A stretch of DNA of 64,000 bases from Deltaproteobacteria bacterium (GCA_016792625.1 JAEUKK010000160.1:20653-84652), one strand, 5' to 3'. Positions 9,582-19,741 are shown, numbered from the stretch's first letter. The notes: generated from the sequence alone by a model not told the origin. Numbers and translations: made by a program.

Positions 9582-9630
9582 GGGGACCTCCGCCGCCCCC
9601 CTAAGCCGCCCAGCGGAGGCAGGAGCAGCG

Positions 9631-9747
9631 GGGCGCCCCGCCGGCCTGCGGCCGTCGGCGGCCGTGCTCCGCGCTCGGGCATGCGCCCTCGGTCGCTGCG
9701 CGACCCGGCCTGCGGCCGGCGCTCCGCCCTGCCTGGCGCGGGGGCGG
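9631..9747 (+). repeat. Intergenic repeat family A, copy 1
   Basis: Begins GGGCGCCCCGCCGGCCTGCG and contains nested G/C dyads. It aligns with copies at 12508, 23194 and 46919. It fills most of the gap between the HEAT and TIR-SLOG genes. No reading frame of interest lies in it. Confidence 0.75.
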
Positions 9748-9774
9748 CGCGGGTGGGAAGGGGGCGGGCGCGGC

Positions 9775-12441
9775 TCAGCCCCCGAACACCCGCCGCACGA
9801 GGCGCAGGGCGGCGGTGGGCGACTCGACCGTGAGCAGCTGCAGGAAGGTGGTCTTGGTGAGCGTGGCGTGGGTCCAGCCATCGGCGGGGAAGACGGGATC
9901 GCCGTCGCTGAGGCCGTGCAGGTGCGTGCGGAAGCCCTGCACCAAGGCTTCGAGGCGCTCCCAGCGCCCGCAGCGCTCGGCCTCGAAGGTGTCCGCCCCG
10001 ACGGCCCCGCCCGAGCCCGCGGGCAAGGCCGGCCAAGCTGCGTCGGCCACCTTCAAGAAGCCCGCCAGCAGCCCGCTGATCCCACCAAAACCGCCCAGCA
10101 GCAGCACGGGCTGGGCGAGGGCGGGGCTCCAGGCAACGGGATCACCCGCACCATTGGGGTGATGGGCCCACAGGCTCGCCTCGAGCTCCTCGGCCACACC
10201 CGGCAGCCAGCCGGCCGCCCCGTGGATCTTGCCGCCCATCAGCACGCGGGCCCCACAGTCCTGCGCCGAGCGGCGCCGCATCGCGGTCAGGGCCTCGCGC
10301 TCGGCCCAGAGGATCTGCCCCTCGACGGTGGCGCGCGCCTCGCGGTGCTCCGCCACCTGCTCGACGGTGGCCCCCGCCGGCAGGGGCGCCGCGCGCGCCG
10401 CCCGCGCGGCGACCAGGGCCTGCAGCGCCGCCGGGTCGTGGCCCGGGGGCAGCACGTCGATGAACAGACAGGCCCCGGCCCGCGCGGCCCGCGCCGCGGT
10501 GTCGGGCGCGCCGGCGGCCGTCCAGGGGGCGTAGTTGAGCAGCGGCGGCGCGCGCAGGCGCTCCAGCAGCGCCGTCGGCGCGCCGACCGCGGCGTCGGCG
10601 GCGTGGGCGTCGGCGTCGGCCTGGGCGGCGGCCCAGCCCTGGGCCAGCTGCAGCAGGCGCGCGGTCAGGTTCACCCCACCCGCGCGCGGCGCGCCCGCGA
10701 CCGCCGCGGGCCCAGGGTCAAAGGTGCCGCCGAAGGCCAAGCGGTGGCCCGCGGCGAGCAGCGCGCGGCTGACCCGCACCTGCAGGTCGTCGATGTGGAC
10801 CGCCCCGAGGCCCACCGCAGCGAGCTCGGCGTCTGTACCCCCCGCCGAGAGCGCGACCCGCAGGCCCGCCGGCGGCCGGTGCTCGACGGCCGCCCGCGCA
10901 CCGGCGCGACCACCCCGGGCCGTCGCGGCGGGCGGCGGCGCGGCCGGCGCCGCCGGACCCACCATCTCAAGCAGGGGCACCAAGCAGGCCCGCGCCGCCG
11001 CCTCGGTGTAGCCATGGTCGAGCAGCACCTCGATGAGGCGCTCCATGCCCGCCACGGGCAGCCCAAAGCCGGGGTAGCCGATGCGGGCGGGCAGCTGACC
11101 CTTCTGCTCGCGGCGCCAGGCGCCCAGCAGGCGGCCGAGGGTATAGGGGTCAGGGGTAAAGTTCAGCAGGGCGAGGTCGTTTGCGCCGGGCCGGGTGGCC
11201 GCCCACACGTCGCGGGCGCGCTGCTCGGCCACCCGGGCCAAGAGGGCCTCGAGCAGCCACCACTCGACCACGTCCTCGATGGTCTCGACCGCCGCGCCCG
11301 CCGCGGCCTCGCGCACCGACAGCTTGGCGTCGGCGCCGGTCTGTGCGCCGGCCTCGGCGATGGCGTCGGCCCCTCGCCAGCCGATGTGCAAGACCCCGTT
11401 GAGGGCTGGCACGACGCGTTGGGCGCCCCCCGCCGTGCTGAGCAGGGCCACCGTGGGCTGCACACCCCAAAGGGGCGCCCCGGCCTCGAGGCGGCGGGGC
11501 TCGCGGGCGTGCTGCGCCTCGCGCTGGCACCAGTAGCGGCTGTGGTAGGCGTCGGTGACCACGGCGATGAGGCCGTCGGTGGCCGCGCGGGCGGCCTCGT
11601 CCATGCGGCTGGCCCAGCGCGCGCCCGCGGGCAGGTCGGTGGCGTCAAACCAGGGGCGCAGCTGGCTGCAGGCGGCCAGCCCGTCGCGCAGGCGCTCGGC
11701 GATCAGCCGCCCGTCGGCCTTGGCGTGGCTGAGGAAGACCCGGGCCTCGGGCACCAGCCCAAAAATCGGCCCCCCGGCCACCAGCCCACCGAGCTTGGGG
11801 GCGCCGAGCCCCCGCGAGGCCCGCAAGCGCCGCAGCGTGGCCTCCATCACTGCGCGCCGGAGCGCCCGCAGCCGGGCGGTCGCGCCCACCCGCGTCCCAC
11901 CCGCCGGCGCGGCGGGCGCGCGGTCGCGGCCCTCGTCAGGCCGCGGCAGGCGGATCACCTGACGGTTGGCCACCAAGAACCCGAGCCGCCCCACCGCCTC
12001 TGTCACCCCGACCGGAAGCACCAGCGCTGCGCCCGCCTGCCCCGTCGAGGGGTCAGGCTGGGCCGCGGCCTCATCGAGCAGGGCCCCCAAGGCCGCCCAC
12101 CACTGGGGGTCGACGACCATCGGGTCGCTGCACAGCACCACGACCACGTTCAGGCGGGCCTCAGACCACGCGATGGGCGGCCAGAGCCGGGGCCCCTCCG
12201 CCCGCTCGACGACGCGGCTGCGGAACCAGACGGGCAGCCCCGCGTCCTGCGCGACCTCTTCGCCGCCCTGCAAGCGCAGCCAACAAAACAGGCCGTCGGC
12301 CAGCCCCGCGCTCTCGGCGCAGGCGGGGTGGGCGAGCACATAGACCGTGACCGGGCTGAGGCCCATGGGGGTCGGGGCCGGGCCGCGCGCAGCGGCGGGC
12401 CGGGCGGGGGCAGAGCGGGCAGCGGCAGCGCGAGCAGACAA
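9775..12441 (-). CDS. TIR-TIR-SLOG immune-type effector
   Basis: 888 residues from a TTG at 12441 preceded by GGAGG with 5-nt spacing; an in-frame ATG at 12366 is the alternative start. Residues about 30-165 (VTVYVLAHPA..., VVVVLCSDP) look like a divergent TIR-type fold. Residues about 234-350 form a clear TIR domain, VFLSHAKADGRLIAERL to YWCQREAQHA, keeping the Glu (about 308) that acts as NADase catalytic residue in this family. Residues about 526-888 begin LRVALSAGG and include LLAAGHRLAFGGTFD, typical of SLOG/LOG-like nucleotide-sensing domains that accompany TIR and Sir2 effectors. The likely mode is a nucleotide signal sensed by SLOG triggering NAD breakdown during phage infection. A 42-bp tandem array lies upstream. 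Confidence 0.78.
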   Translation of the reverse strand: MSARAAAARSAPARPAAARGPAPTPMGLSPVTVYVLAHPACAESAGLADGLFCWLRLQGGEEVAQDAGLPVWFRSRVVERAEGPRLWPPIAWSEARLNVVVVLCSDPMVVDPQWWAALGALLDEAAAQPDPSTGQAGAALVLPVGVTEAVGRLGFLVANRQVIRLPRPDEGRDRAPAAPAGGTRVGATARLRALRRAVMEATLRRLRASRGLGAPKLGGLVAGGPIFGLVPEARVFLSHAKADGRLIAERLRDGLAACSQLRPWFDATDLPAGARWASRMDEAARAATDGLIAVVTDAYHSRYWCQREAQHAREPRRLEAGAPLWGVQPTVALLSTAGGAQRVVPALNGVLHIGWRGADAIAEAGAQTGADAKLSVREAAAGAAVETIEDVVEWWLLEALLARVAEQRARDVWAATRPGANDLALLNFTPDPYTLGRLLGAWRREQKGQLPARIGYPGFGLPVAGMERLIEVLLDHGYTEAAARACLVPLLEMVGPAAPAAPPPAATARGGRAGARAAVEHRPPAGLRVALSAGGTDAELAAVGLGAVHIDDLQVRVSRALLAAGHRLAFGGTFDPGPAAVAGAPRAGGVNLTARLLQLAQGWAAAQADADAHAADAAVGAPTALLERLRAPPLLNYAPWTAAGAPDTAARAARAGACLFIDVLPPGHDPAALQALVAARAARAAPLPAGATVEQVAEHREARATVEGQILWAEREALTAMRRRSAQDCGARVLMGGKIHGAAGWLPGVAEELEASLWAHHPNGAGDPVAWSPALAQPVLLLGGFGGISGLLAGFLKVADAAWPALPAGSGGAVGADTFEAERCGRWERLEALVQGFRTHLHGLSDGDPVFPADGWTHATLTKTTFLQLLTVESPTAALRLVRRVFGG

Positions 12442-12507
12442 AGGGGCCTCCAGCGCGCGCCCCTATCGCGCGGCTCCCTCCGCCGCCGTGGGCCGCTCCC
12501 GATGCGT

Positions 12508-12624
12508 GGGGCGCCCCGTCGGCTGCGCCGCCGGCGGCCCTCGGGCTGGGCGCGCCGCTGCGCGGCTTGGTCGCTGCGCGACCGGCTGCGCCGCCCGCCC
12601 GCCGGCCTGGCGCCGCGAGGCGGG
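12508..12624 (+). repeat. Intergenic repeat family A, copy 2
   Basis: Starts GGGCGCCCCGTCGGCTGCGC and ends GCGCCGCGAGGCGGG. It is nearly base-for-base identical over about 114 bp to the copy at 23194 and more distantly related to those at 9631 and 46919. It directly abuts the 42-bp tandem array. Confidence 0.8.
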
Positions 12625-12634
12625 GGCCGAGGCC

Positions 12635-12990
12635 CCTCGCGACCCGCGAGGCCACGACTCCCCTGCCAAGGCGAGCCCTCGCGACCCGCGAGGCCGCGAC
12701 TCCCCTGCCAAGGCGAGCCCTCGCGAGCCGCAAGGGCGTGACTCCCCTGCCAAGGCAAGCCCTCGCGACCCGCGAGGGCGTGACTCCCCTGCCAAGGCAG
12801 GCCCTCGCGACCCGCGAGGGCGTGACTCCCCTGCCAAGGCGAGCCCTCGCGACCCGCGAGGCCTGCCCTCCCCTGCCAAGGCGAGCCCTCGCGACCCGCA
12901 AGGGCGCGACTCCCCTGCCAAGGCGAGCCCTTACGACCCGCAAGGCCGCGACTCCCCTGCCAAGGTGAGCCCTCGCGCTTGCCAAGGCCC
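12635..12990. repeat. Tandem array I, 42-bp period, eight units plus a decayed ninth
   Basis: CCTCGC recurs at 12635, 12677, 12719, 12761, 12803, 12845, 12887, 12929 and (decayed) 12971, exactly 42 bp apart. Each unit has the dyad CCTCGCGACCCGCGAGG (7-bp stem) or a variant such as CCTTACGACCCGCAAGG, then a constant segment ACTCCCCTGCCAAGGCGAGC. The array lies upstream of the TIR-SLOG gene, with family A copy 2 in between. No gene is present. Confidence 0.9.
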
Positions 12991-13390
12991 CCTGCCCCGC
13001 GGCACCCACCGGGTCCTTGGCGAGGGGCGTGCACGACCTGGGGGCCCCGACGCGCACGGCGCTCACCCGGGACCTCCCCCGCCTCCGCCGCCGGCCCCGC
13101 GCCCGCCCGCCACGCCCAGATCGCGGGGGTCCCGGAGCACCCAGCCTACCCGACGCCCCGCCCCCGCGCGGCCCAGCACCCTGGCGTCCGATCGCGGCGC
13201 CGCGATCCCGGCGATCCCTCCCCCCCCCAAGGGCCCACACCCGAGCGCCCGCCGCCGACGGAGCCCACCACAACGGCGATGTCCACCCGCCGGGGCGGTC
13301 CGCCTCCGCTGGCCGGCCCCTGATCCGCGCACCCTCCAGGGCGCACGCGTGAAATTTTCCACTTGGCTGCGCGCCGCGACGCCCCCCGTG
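12991..13390. other. Gene-free stretch between array I and the FG-GAP gene
   Basis: About 400 bp of C-rich sequence. Its frames are open on both strands only because of GC content, and their translations are Pro/Arg-rich without domain-like features. Nothing else was seen until the -10-like box at 13391. Confidence 0.5.
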
Positions 13391-13397
13391 GTAGCGT
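13391..13397 (+). promoter_or_regulatory. Probable -10 box GTAGCGT
   Basis: CCGTGGTAGCGTCGCC lies 24 bp before the start codon at 13421. The same GGTAGCGT occurs before the genes at 49708 and 52911, so it probably represents the housekeeping -10 of this organism. The -35 is not obvious. Confidence 0.5.
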
Positions 13398-13420
13398 CGC
13401 CCCGCCTACGGAGGTCCACC

Positions 13421-16400
13421 ATGCGCCGGCCGCTCACCCTGCTCGCCCTCTTGATCACCAGCTGCGCACAGCAGCCCGGCGCCGAAAAGGCGGCCGAGCA
13501 CGTCGACGACAGCGGCGCGGCCCTCGCCGGCGCCAGCGGCGTCAGCGCGGCCAGCGGCGGGGCGGGCGCCGCCGCCGCGGTGCGCGCGGGGCCCAAGCTC
13601 CGGCCCACGGGCGACGGCAACTACGCCACCCCGCTCCCCCGGGTGGATCGTGAGCTCTGGCTCGACGCCGAGGGCATGGCGGTCGGCGCCCCCGACGAGG
13701 CGCCGCACCTCTTCTTGCGCACCCTGGCCTTCGGCCGCGGCGGCGCCATGACGCCCTTCGCCGACGCCGCGCCCACGCCCGGCTGCGCCGCCCTGCCCGA
13801 CACGGCCTGCCTGCCGGTCATCACCCGGCCCGGCGCCGCGCTCACCGAGTGGTGGGCCGTGGTCGAGAACGGCGTCGAAGTGGGGTGGTCCGTGCCGCGC
13901 CCACCGCCCGGCGCGGGGCCCCTGCACATCGAGCTGGCCCTCGACGGCGCTGGCCGGGTCACCGTCGCCGCCGCGACGAACGGCGGGCAGGCCGGGGCCA
14001 CCTTCACCGACAGCGAGGGCGGCTGGTGGTCGGTGGGCGGCGTGGTCGCCTATGGGGCCGACGGCGCGCCCCTCGAGGCGACCCTGCAGCCCGTGCCGGG
14101 CGGCCTGCGCGTCGTGGTCGACGACACCGGCGCCCGCTACCCGCTGACCATCGACCCCCTCTTCACCACCGCCGCCCAGGTCATCGGCACCCCGACGTCC
14201 ACCGCCACCAATCCCAACCTGCACGCGGTCGGCGACTTCAACGGCGACGGCTTCGACGACCTCGCCGCCCTCGACACCGCCGAAGATTGGACGGCCATCT
14301 ACAACGGCGCCGCGGCGGGCCCAGCCACCACGGCGACCCGCACGCTTCCCGGCCGCTACCCGCTGTACATCTACACTGCCGATGTCAACGGCGACGGCTA
14401 CGACGACCTGCTCACCCTCAACGGCAGCAACACCGCCACGATCGAGCTGCGCCTGGGCAGCAGCGCCGGCCTGCCGGTGGAGCCTGACTGGTCCTTCGAC
14501 GACAGCAGCCGCATCAACGACCACACGGGCCTCGCGGTGGGCGACTTCAACGCCGACGGCTTTGACGACGTACTGCTGCCGGCCAGCCAATTGGCCTACA
14601 CGACGAACCCACTGCGCTTCGACGGCGGGCCCAGCGGCCTCAGCGCGAGCCCCACCGCGCTCAGCGCGCTGGTGGGCCTGCACTGGGCCGAGGGGGTCGG
14701 CGACGTGAGCTGCGACGGCGTCGACGACCTCGTCGCCTGGGACACCATCCGCTCGCGGGGGGCGACCCTGCACCTCGGCAGCGCCGCTGGGCTCAACACC
14801 GCCGCCGCGGCCACCTGGGTCTCGACCAGCACCGCCACCAACTGGAGCGCGGCGATCAGCCTGCCCGACGTCAACGGCGACGGCTGTGACGAGCTGGTCT
14901 TGGGCCGGGTGAACACCGCCTCGACCAGCACCGCGGGGGTCGTTTACGTCTACGCGGGGCGCGCGGGCGGCCCCACGACCACCGCCCTCAGCACGATCCC
15001 CGGGGTCAGCGCGGGCGGCAACTTCGGTCTGCGCATGCGCGCGGGCGACGTCGACGGCGACGGCCGCGGCGACCTCGTGCTCGACGAGGCCCTCACCCAC
15101 ACTCTGCACCTTGGCACGGCCAGCGGGGTGTCAGCCCTGCCCGCGCGCACCTTCAGCACCGACGGCAACGCCCTCGGGCTGGGCGACCTCAACGGCGACG
15201 GCTGGCTCGACCTGACCAGCGGGGGCCCCCTGGCGGCCAGCCAAGTGCGCCTGGGCAGCGCCACGGGGCTCAGCACCAGCGCGACCGCGCTCGATGATCG
15301 TTTCACCGGAGCAGTCACTTTCTACGGCATCGCGACCTCACCGTATCCGGCGACGATCGGTACGCCAGAGGTGCTGGCGACCGCTTACCAGGTCATAGGG
15401 TCCACGGGTTCGTACTACACAGAGAGATATGTCGCCGAGGACGGCTACCTTGTGCCCTCAGCGGCGGCCCCCACCCTGTCTAACCACCGCGCCCTCGTAC
15501 GCGGCGGCAGCGCCGACTTTAATGGCGACGGAGTGGGCGAACTATGGGGCTGGAGGTTCACGGTTAGCGGCTCCACCGCCACCAGCAGCTTCACAGGCTT
15601 GGTCGGGGGAACCACGAGATGGACCATCCCAAACATCTTCTACAACACACCGACCCTCTCTCTCGACGGAGTATCGCTGCCGACCGCGCTTGACTTCAAC
15701 AACGATGGGTTCGACGACATCGCGGCGCTCACGACTACCTCGTGGCCCACCGTCACGCTGCGGATCTTCCTCGGCGGAGCGTCTCGGACCGGCACCCTGA
15801 CCGCAGACATCTCATCGTCCGGGGTTACCATTGGCGCTTCCTCCACGGTCACGCCCGGCCTCATCACCCTGGGCGACGTGAACGGCGACGGCTTCGATGA
15901 CCTAGGGATTCTCGCCAACACTACGCTCAGCATCTTTCACGGCCGCACCGGCACCGCCGCGATTACAGCCGCGGACACGGCTCTCTCGGATGTCCGTTTA
16001 CCCACCGCACTCGGCGATATCAACGGCGACGGATATGACGACATCATAACCCTATGTTCATCTTCTTGCGGTTGGGGCAGGGTGGACCTATACCTTGGCG
16101 GCCCACGTGGCCTAACCTTCGCACAGTCGGTCTCCTACAGGAGTTCGGCACTGGACGCCACTACCACTGCGGGCGACTTTAATGGCGATGACGTCCTCGA
16201 TCTTGCATTCGCTTCGAGGGAATGGTCCACGACAGACTACACGCTCGCGATCTTTCACACCGAGGCAGGCCTCCTCGAAACCACCCCCACGACCTTCACG
16301 ACCCCCGCTGTGATTAACACCTTCGGATCGGCTCTCGCGGCGGCCGACCTCGACGGTGACGGCGCCGACGAGCTGATCGTTCGCAGCACCCCCTATTCGT

Positions 16401-19003
16401 ACTCGGTGTTTCGGGGCTACGGCGACAACGACGGGGATGGCGTCTACGACTACCTCGACTGTGACCCCGCCGACCCCTTGGTCGGCGCGGCCGCGGTCAG
16501 CGCCTATGTCGACGGCGACGGCGACGGCTATGGCGCCGGGTCGGCCACCCTCGTCTGCGCCGCGGGGGCTGGCACCGCCGCAGTGGCCGGCGACTGCAAC
16601 GACAGCGCCGCGACCATCTTCCCCGGCGCCCCCGACACCCCGATGGACGGCGTCGACAGCGACTGCGACGGCGCCGAGCTCTGCGCCCGTGACGCTGACA
16701 CCGACGGGGTGCGCCCCGACGCCACCAGCACCGTGCTCTCGGCCGACGGCGACTGCGCCGACGCCGGCGAGGCCACCGCGGCCGCGCCCACCGGCGACTG
16801 TGATGACAGCAACAGCGCGCGCTCGCCTCTGCGGGCCGAGGTCGCCGACGACGGCATCGACCAAGACTGCGTCGCCGGCGATCTCTGCTACATCGACGCC
16901 GACGACGACGGCCAGCGCCCCACCGCGGGCGGCACGATGGTCAGCGTCGACCTCGACTGCCTCGACCCGGGTGAGGCGCGGGCGACCGACCCGACGGGCG
17001 ACTGCGACGACAGCGACGCCACCATCCGCAGCAGCGCCACTGAGCTCGCCGGCGACCTCGTCGACCAGAACTGCGACGGCCGCGAGCTCTGCTACACCGA
17101 CGTCGACCGCGACGGCCAGCGGCCCGCGAGCGGGGCGACCACGCTGAGCGCCGACGCCGACTGCAGCGACGTGGGCGAGGCCGCGGCCAGCGCCGCCGCC
17201 ACCGACTGCGACGACAGCCGGGCCAGCGTTTACTTGGGCGCCCCCGAGGTCGTGGGCGACGGCATCGACCAAGACTGTGACGGTTTTGAGGGCTGCTACA
17301 CCGACGCCGACGGCGACGGGCTGCGCGGCGCCGACCTGCGCACCATTCCCTCGACCGACGCCGACTGCGCCGACGCCGGCGAGGCCACCGCCGCCCTGCC
17401 CGCCACCGATTGTGACGACAGCGACCCGGCCATCCGGCCCGGCGCCACCGAGCTGCCCGGCGACCTCGTCGACCAGAACTGCGACGGCGCCGAGCTCTGC
17501 TACGCCGATGGTGACCGCGACGGCGCGCGGGGCCCCGGCGGGGCCACCGTGGCCAGCGCCGACCTCGACTGCGCCGACCTCGGCGAGGCCGTGGCCAGCG
17601 CCGTCGTCGACTGTGATGACGCCGCCGCCACCACCTACCCGGGGGCCCCCGAGCTGCCGGGCGATGGGGTAGACCAGAGCTGCGACGGCGCCGAGCTCTG
17701 CTACGCCGACGGCGACCGCGACGGCGCCCGCTCGGCCACCTTGACCGTGGCCAGCGCCGACCTCGACTGCGCCGACCCTGGCGAAGCGGCCGCGGCCATC
17801 GCCCTCGACTGCGACGACAGCGACGCGGCGCGGCGGCCCGGCGCGACCGAGCTGCCCGGCGACCTCGTCGACCAGAACTGCGACGGCGCCGAGCTCTGCT
17901 ACGCCGATGGTGACCGCGACGGCGCCCGCTCGGCCACCCTGACCGTGGCCAGCGCCGACCTCGACTGCGCCGACCTCGGCGAGGGCGCGTCCACCGCCGC
18001 GGAGGACTGCGACGACGCCGTCGCGGCCATTCGGCCCGGCGCGACTGAGCTGCCCGGCGACGCGATCGACCAGGACTGCGACGGCGCCGAGCTCTGCTAC
18101 GCCGACGCCGACGACGACGGCGCCCGCCCGTCGAGCGGCCTCACCGTGGCCAGCCCCGACCTCGACTGCGGCGGCCCGGGCGAGGCGACCGCCTTCGACC
18201 CGGCCACCGACTGCGACGACGGCGACGCGACCCGCTTCGTCGGCGCCCCCGAGGTGGTCGGCGATGGGGTGGACCAAGACTGCAACGGCGCCGAGCGCTG
18301 CTATGCCGACAGCGACGGCGATGGTCAGCGGGGCACCGACCTGCGCGAACTCACCTCGATCGACCTGGACTGCGCCGACCCGGGCGAGGCCGCCGCAGCC
18401 CTGCCCGCCACCGACTGCGACGACGGCGTCGCCGAGGTGCGCGCCGGGGTCTCTGAGGTCGCCGGCGACGAGCGCGATCAGAACTGCGACGGCCTCGAGA
18501 CCTGCTTCGCCGACGCCGACAGCGACGGCTTCCGCGCGCCCGAGGGCACGACGGTCAGCTCGACCGACGCCGACTGCCGCGACCCTGGTGAGGCTTGGCT
18601 CAGCGTGCCGGCCACCGACTGCGATGACCTGAACCCCGACCGCAACCCCAGCGCCGAGGACCTGCCCGAGGACGGCATCGACCAGGACTGTGACGGCGTC
18701 GACGCCCGCGACGGCGGCACGGCCGACGACGGCGCGACCGACGACGGCGCGACCGACGACGGCGCCGCTGACGACGGCGCCGCTGACGACGGCGCCGCTG
18801 ACGACGGCACCGCTGATGACGGCACGGCCGACGACGGCGCGACCGACGACCTGGGCAACGAGGACGCCGACCCGGCGACGGTCGAGAGCGGCAAGGGCCA
18901 AGGCGGCTGCGCGGCCGCTGGTGGCGCCCCGGCCACCCCGTTCACCGCGGCCGCCGCCCTGCTGACCCTGGGCCTCGCGCTGCGGCGCCGCCGGCAGGGC
19001 TGA
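13421..19003 (+). CDS. Giant FG-GAP / MopE-repeat surface protein with MYXO-CTERM-like anchor
   Basis: 1860 residues; ATG at 13421 follows GGAGG. The N-terminus MRRPLTLLALLITSC is a lipoprotein-type signal. A 230-residue domain of unknown type is followed by about a dozen FG-GAP/VCBS calcium-binding blades (GDFNGDGFDDLAAL, ADVNGDGYDDLLTL and others) to about residue 1010. About ten MopE-like repeats (VDQNCDGAELCYADGDRDG) follow, then an acidic DDGATDDGAADD tandem repeat of about 45 residues. The end has GGCAAAGG, a hydrophobic stretch and RRRRQG, resembling MYXO-CTERM sorting. It is likely a surface-displayed, calcium-dependent adhesion protein. Codon use relaxes sharply between about 15290 and 16400. 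Confidence 0.85.
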   Translation: MRRPLTLLALLITSCAQQPGAEKAAEHVDDSGAALAGASGVSAASGGAGAAAAVRAGPKLRPTGDGNYATPLPRVDRELWLDAEGMAVGAPDEAPHLFLRTLAFGRGGAMTPFADAAPTPGCAALPDTACLPVITRPGAALTEWWAVVENGVEVGWSVPRPPPGAGPLHIELALDGAGRVTVAAATNGGQAGATFTDSEGGWWSVGGVVAYGADGAPLEATLQPVPGGLRVVVDDTGARYPLTIDPLFTTAAQVIGTPTSTATNPNLHAVGDFNGDGFDDLAALDTAEDWTAIYNGAAAGPATTATRTLPGRYPLYIYTADVNGDGYDDLLTLNGSNTATIELRLGSSAGLPVEPDWSFDDSSRINDHTGLAVGDFNADGFDDVLLPASQLAYTTNPLRFDGGPSGLSASPTALSALVGLHWAEGVGDVSCDGVDDLVAWDTIRSRGATLHLGSAAGLNTAAAATWVSTSTATNWSAAISLPDVNGDGCDELVLGRVNTASTSTAGVVYVYAGRAGGPTTTALSTIPGVSAGGNFGLRMRAGDVDGDGRGDLVLDEALTHTLHLGTASGVSALPARTFSTDGNALGLGDLNGDGWLDLTSGGPLAASQVRLGSATGLSTSATALDDRFTGAVTFYGIATSPYPATIGTPEVLATAYQVIGSTGSYYTERYVAEDGYLVPSAAAPTLSNHRALVRGGSADFNGDGVGELWGWRFTVSGSTATSSFTGLVGGTTRWTIPNIFYNTPTLSLDGVSLPTALDFNNDGFDDIAALTTTSWPTVTLRIFLGGASRTGTLTADISSSGVTIGASSTVTPGLITLGDVNGDGFDDLGILANTTLSIFHGRTGTAAITAADTALSDVRLPTALGDINGDGYDDIITLCSSSCGWGRVDLYLGGPRGLTFAQSVSYRSSALDATTTAGDFNGDDVLDLAFASREWSTTDYTLAIFHTEAGLLETTPTTFTTPAVINTFGSALAAADLDGDGADELIVRSTPYSYSVFRGYGDNDGDGVYDYLDCDPADPLVGAAAVSAYVDGDGDGYGAGSATLVCAAGAGTAAVAGDCNDSAATIFPGAPDTPMDGVDSDCDGAELCARDADTDGVRPDATSTVLSADGDCADAGEATAAAPTGDCDDSNSARSPLRAEVADDGIDQDCVAGDLCYIDADDDGQRPTAGGTMVSVDLDCLDPGEARATDPTGDCDDSDATIRSSATELAGDLVDQNCDGRELCYTDVDRDGQRPASGATTLSADADCSDVGEAAASAAATDCDDSRASVYLGAPEVVGDGIDQDCDGFEGCYTDADGDGLRGADLRTIPSTDADCADAGEATAALPATDCDDSDPAIRPGATELPGDLVDQNCDGAELCYADGDRDGARGPGGATVASADLDCADLGEAVASAVVDCDDAAATTYPGAPELPGDGVDQSCDGAELCYADGDRDGARSATLTVASADLDCADPGEAAAAIALDCDDSDAARRPGATELPGDLVDQNCDGAELCYADGDRDGARSATLTVASADLDCADLGEGASTAAEDCDDAVAAIRPGATELPGDAIDQDCDGAELCYADADDDGARPSSGLTVASPDLDCGGPGEATAFDPATDCDDGDATRFVGAPEVVGDGVDQDCNGAERCYADSDGDGQRGTDLRELTSIDLDCADPGEAAAALPATDCDDGVAEVRAGVSEVAGDERDQNCDGLETCFADADSDGFRAPEGTTVSSTDADCRDPGEAWLSVPATDCDDLNPDRNPSAEDLPEDGIDQDCDGVDARDGGTADDGATDDGATDDGAADDGAADDGAADDGTADDGTADDGATDDLGNEDADPATVESGKGQGGCAAAGGAPATPFTAAAALLTLGLALRRRRQG

Positions 19004-19084
19004 GCCAGACAGACCCGTCCGGGCGCGGTGAGGGGCCCCAGCGCCCTCGCCGCGCCCTTCCTGCGCTGTGCCGCCGCTGATCGC

Positions 19085-19741
19085 TCAAGCGATGCCGCGG
19101 ACCACCAGCGCCCAGCGCTCATAGAGCGCCGACCGCGGCCCGCCGGCGGCGAGCTCGACCGTGCGGTCGAGGCGGATCAGGGCGGACTTCAGCGCCTCGG
19201 CCGCCGCCGCCGCCCCCGCGGCGCGCGTGCTGCCCGCGCGGTGGGTCGCGTCCTTGGCGAGGGTCGCCGCGCACCAGGCCCGCAGGTCGTCGCGCAGCTC
19301 GGCGAGGGCGGGCCCGAAGTGCGCCGCCCCTGGCGTGTCCAGCGCGCCGTGGATGGCGTCGGCGAGGCGCTGGTACTCGGGCACCTGGCTGCGGCCGCCG
19401 GGGCGCACCACCGCGGCGAGCCCGGCGGGGAACAGGGCCTCGGTCAGGTCCTCGGCGGCGCCGATGCCCAGGGCAGCGAGGCCGTCGAGCGCGCGGTGCA
19501 GGCCCGCGACGCGGCGGTCGAGGCTCTGCTCGGCCTCAAGCACGGCGCTGGCCTCGGCGCTGAGCCGGGCGGTCGCACCGCGACGGCCCCCGACCTCAAG
19601 ATCGAGGGCGACCGCGGCCTCATCTGCCGCGGCGGCGGCTTCGAGCACGGTCGGGTCAGTGAACAGCTCGCGCGCGGCGGCGACGAGCGGGGTGGTGAGC
19701 GCCAGCAGCGCGGCGCGGGAGCGGTGGGCGTAGGCGGGCAT
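19085..19741 (-). CDS. Unknown 218-aa array-associated protein, copy 1
   Basis: 218 residues starting MPAYAHRSRAALLALTTPLV after the ribosome site GGCGGAGGTCCCC. It is alanine-rich and predicted mostly helical (ELRDDLRAWCAATLAKDATH, LDRTVELAAGG), with no signal peptide, membrane span or recognisable catalytic motif. The protein at 29849 has the same length and is near-identical over most of its length, including both ends (MPAYAHRSRAALL and ERWALVVRGIA versus QRWALVVRGIA). Both copies are on the minus strand with a tandem hairpin array just upstream. I do not recognise a family. The reading frame stays open upstream into the array, but the conserved ribosome site fixes the start. Confidence 0.7.
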   Translation of the reverse strand: MPAYAHRSRAALLALTTPLVAAARELFTDPTVLEAAAAADEAAVALDLEVGGRRGATARLSAEASAVLEAEQSLDRRVAGLHRALDGLAALGIGAAEDLTEALFPAGLAAVVRPGGRSQVPEYQRLADAIHGALDTPGAAHFGPALAELRDDLRAWCAATLAKDATHRAGSTRAAGAAAAAEALKSALIRLDRTVELAAGGPRSALYERWALVVRGIA

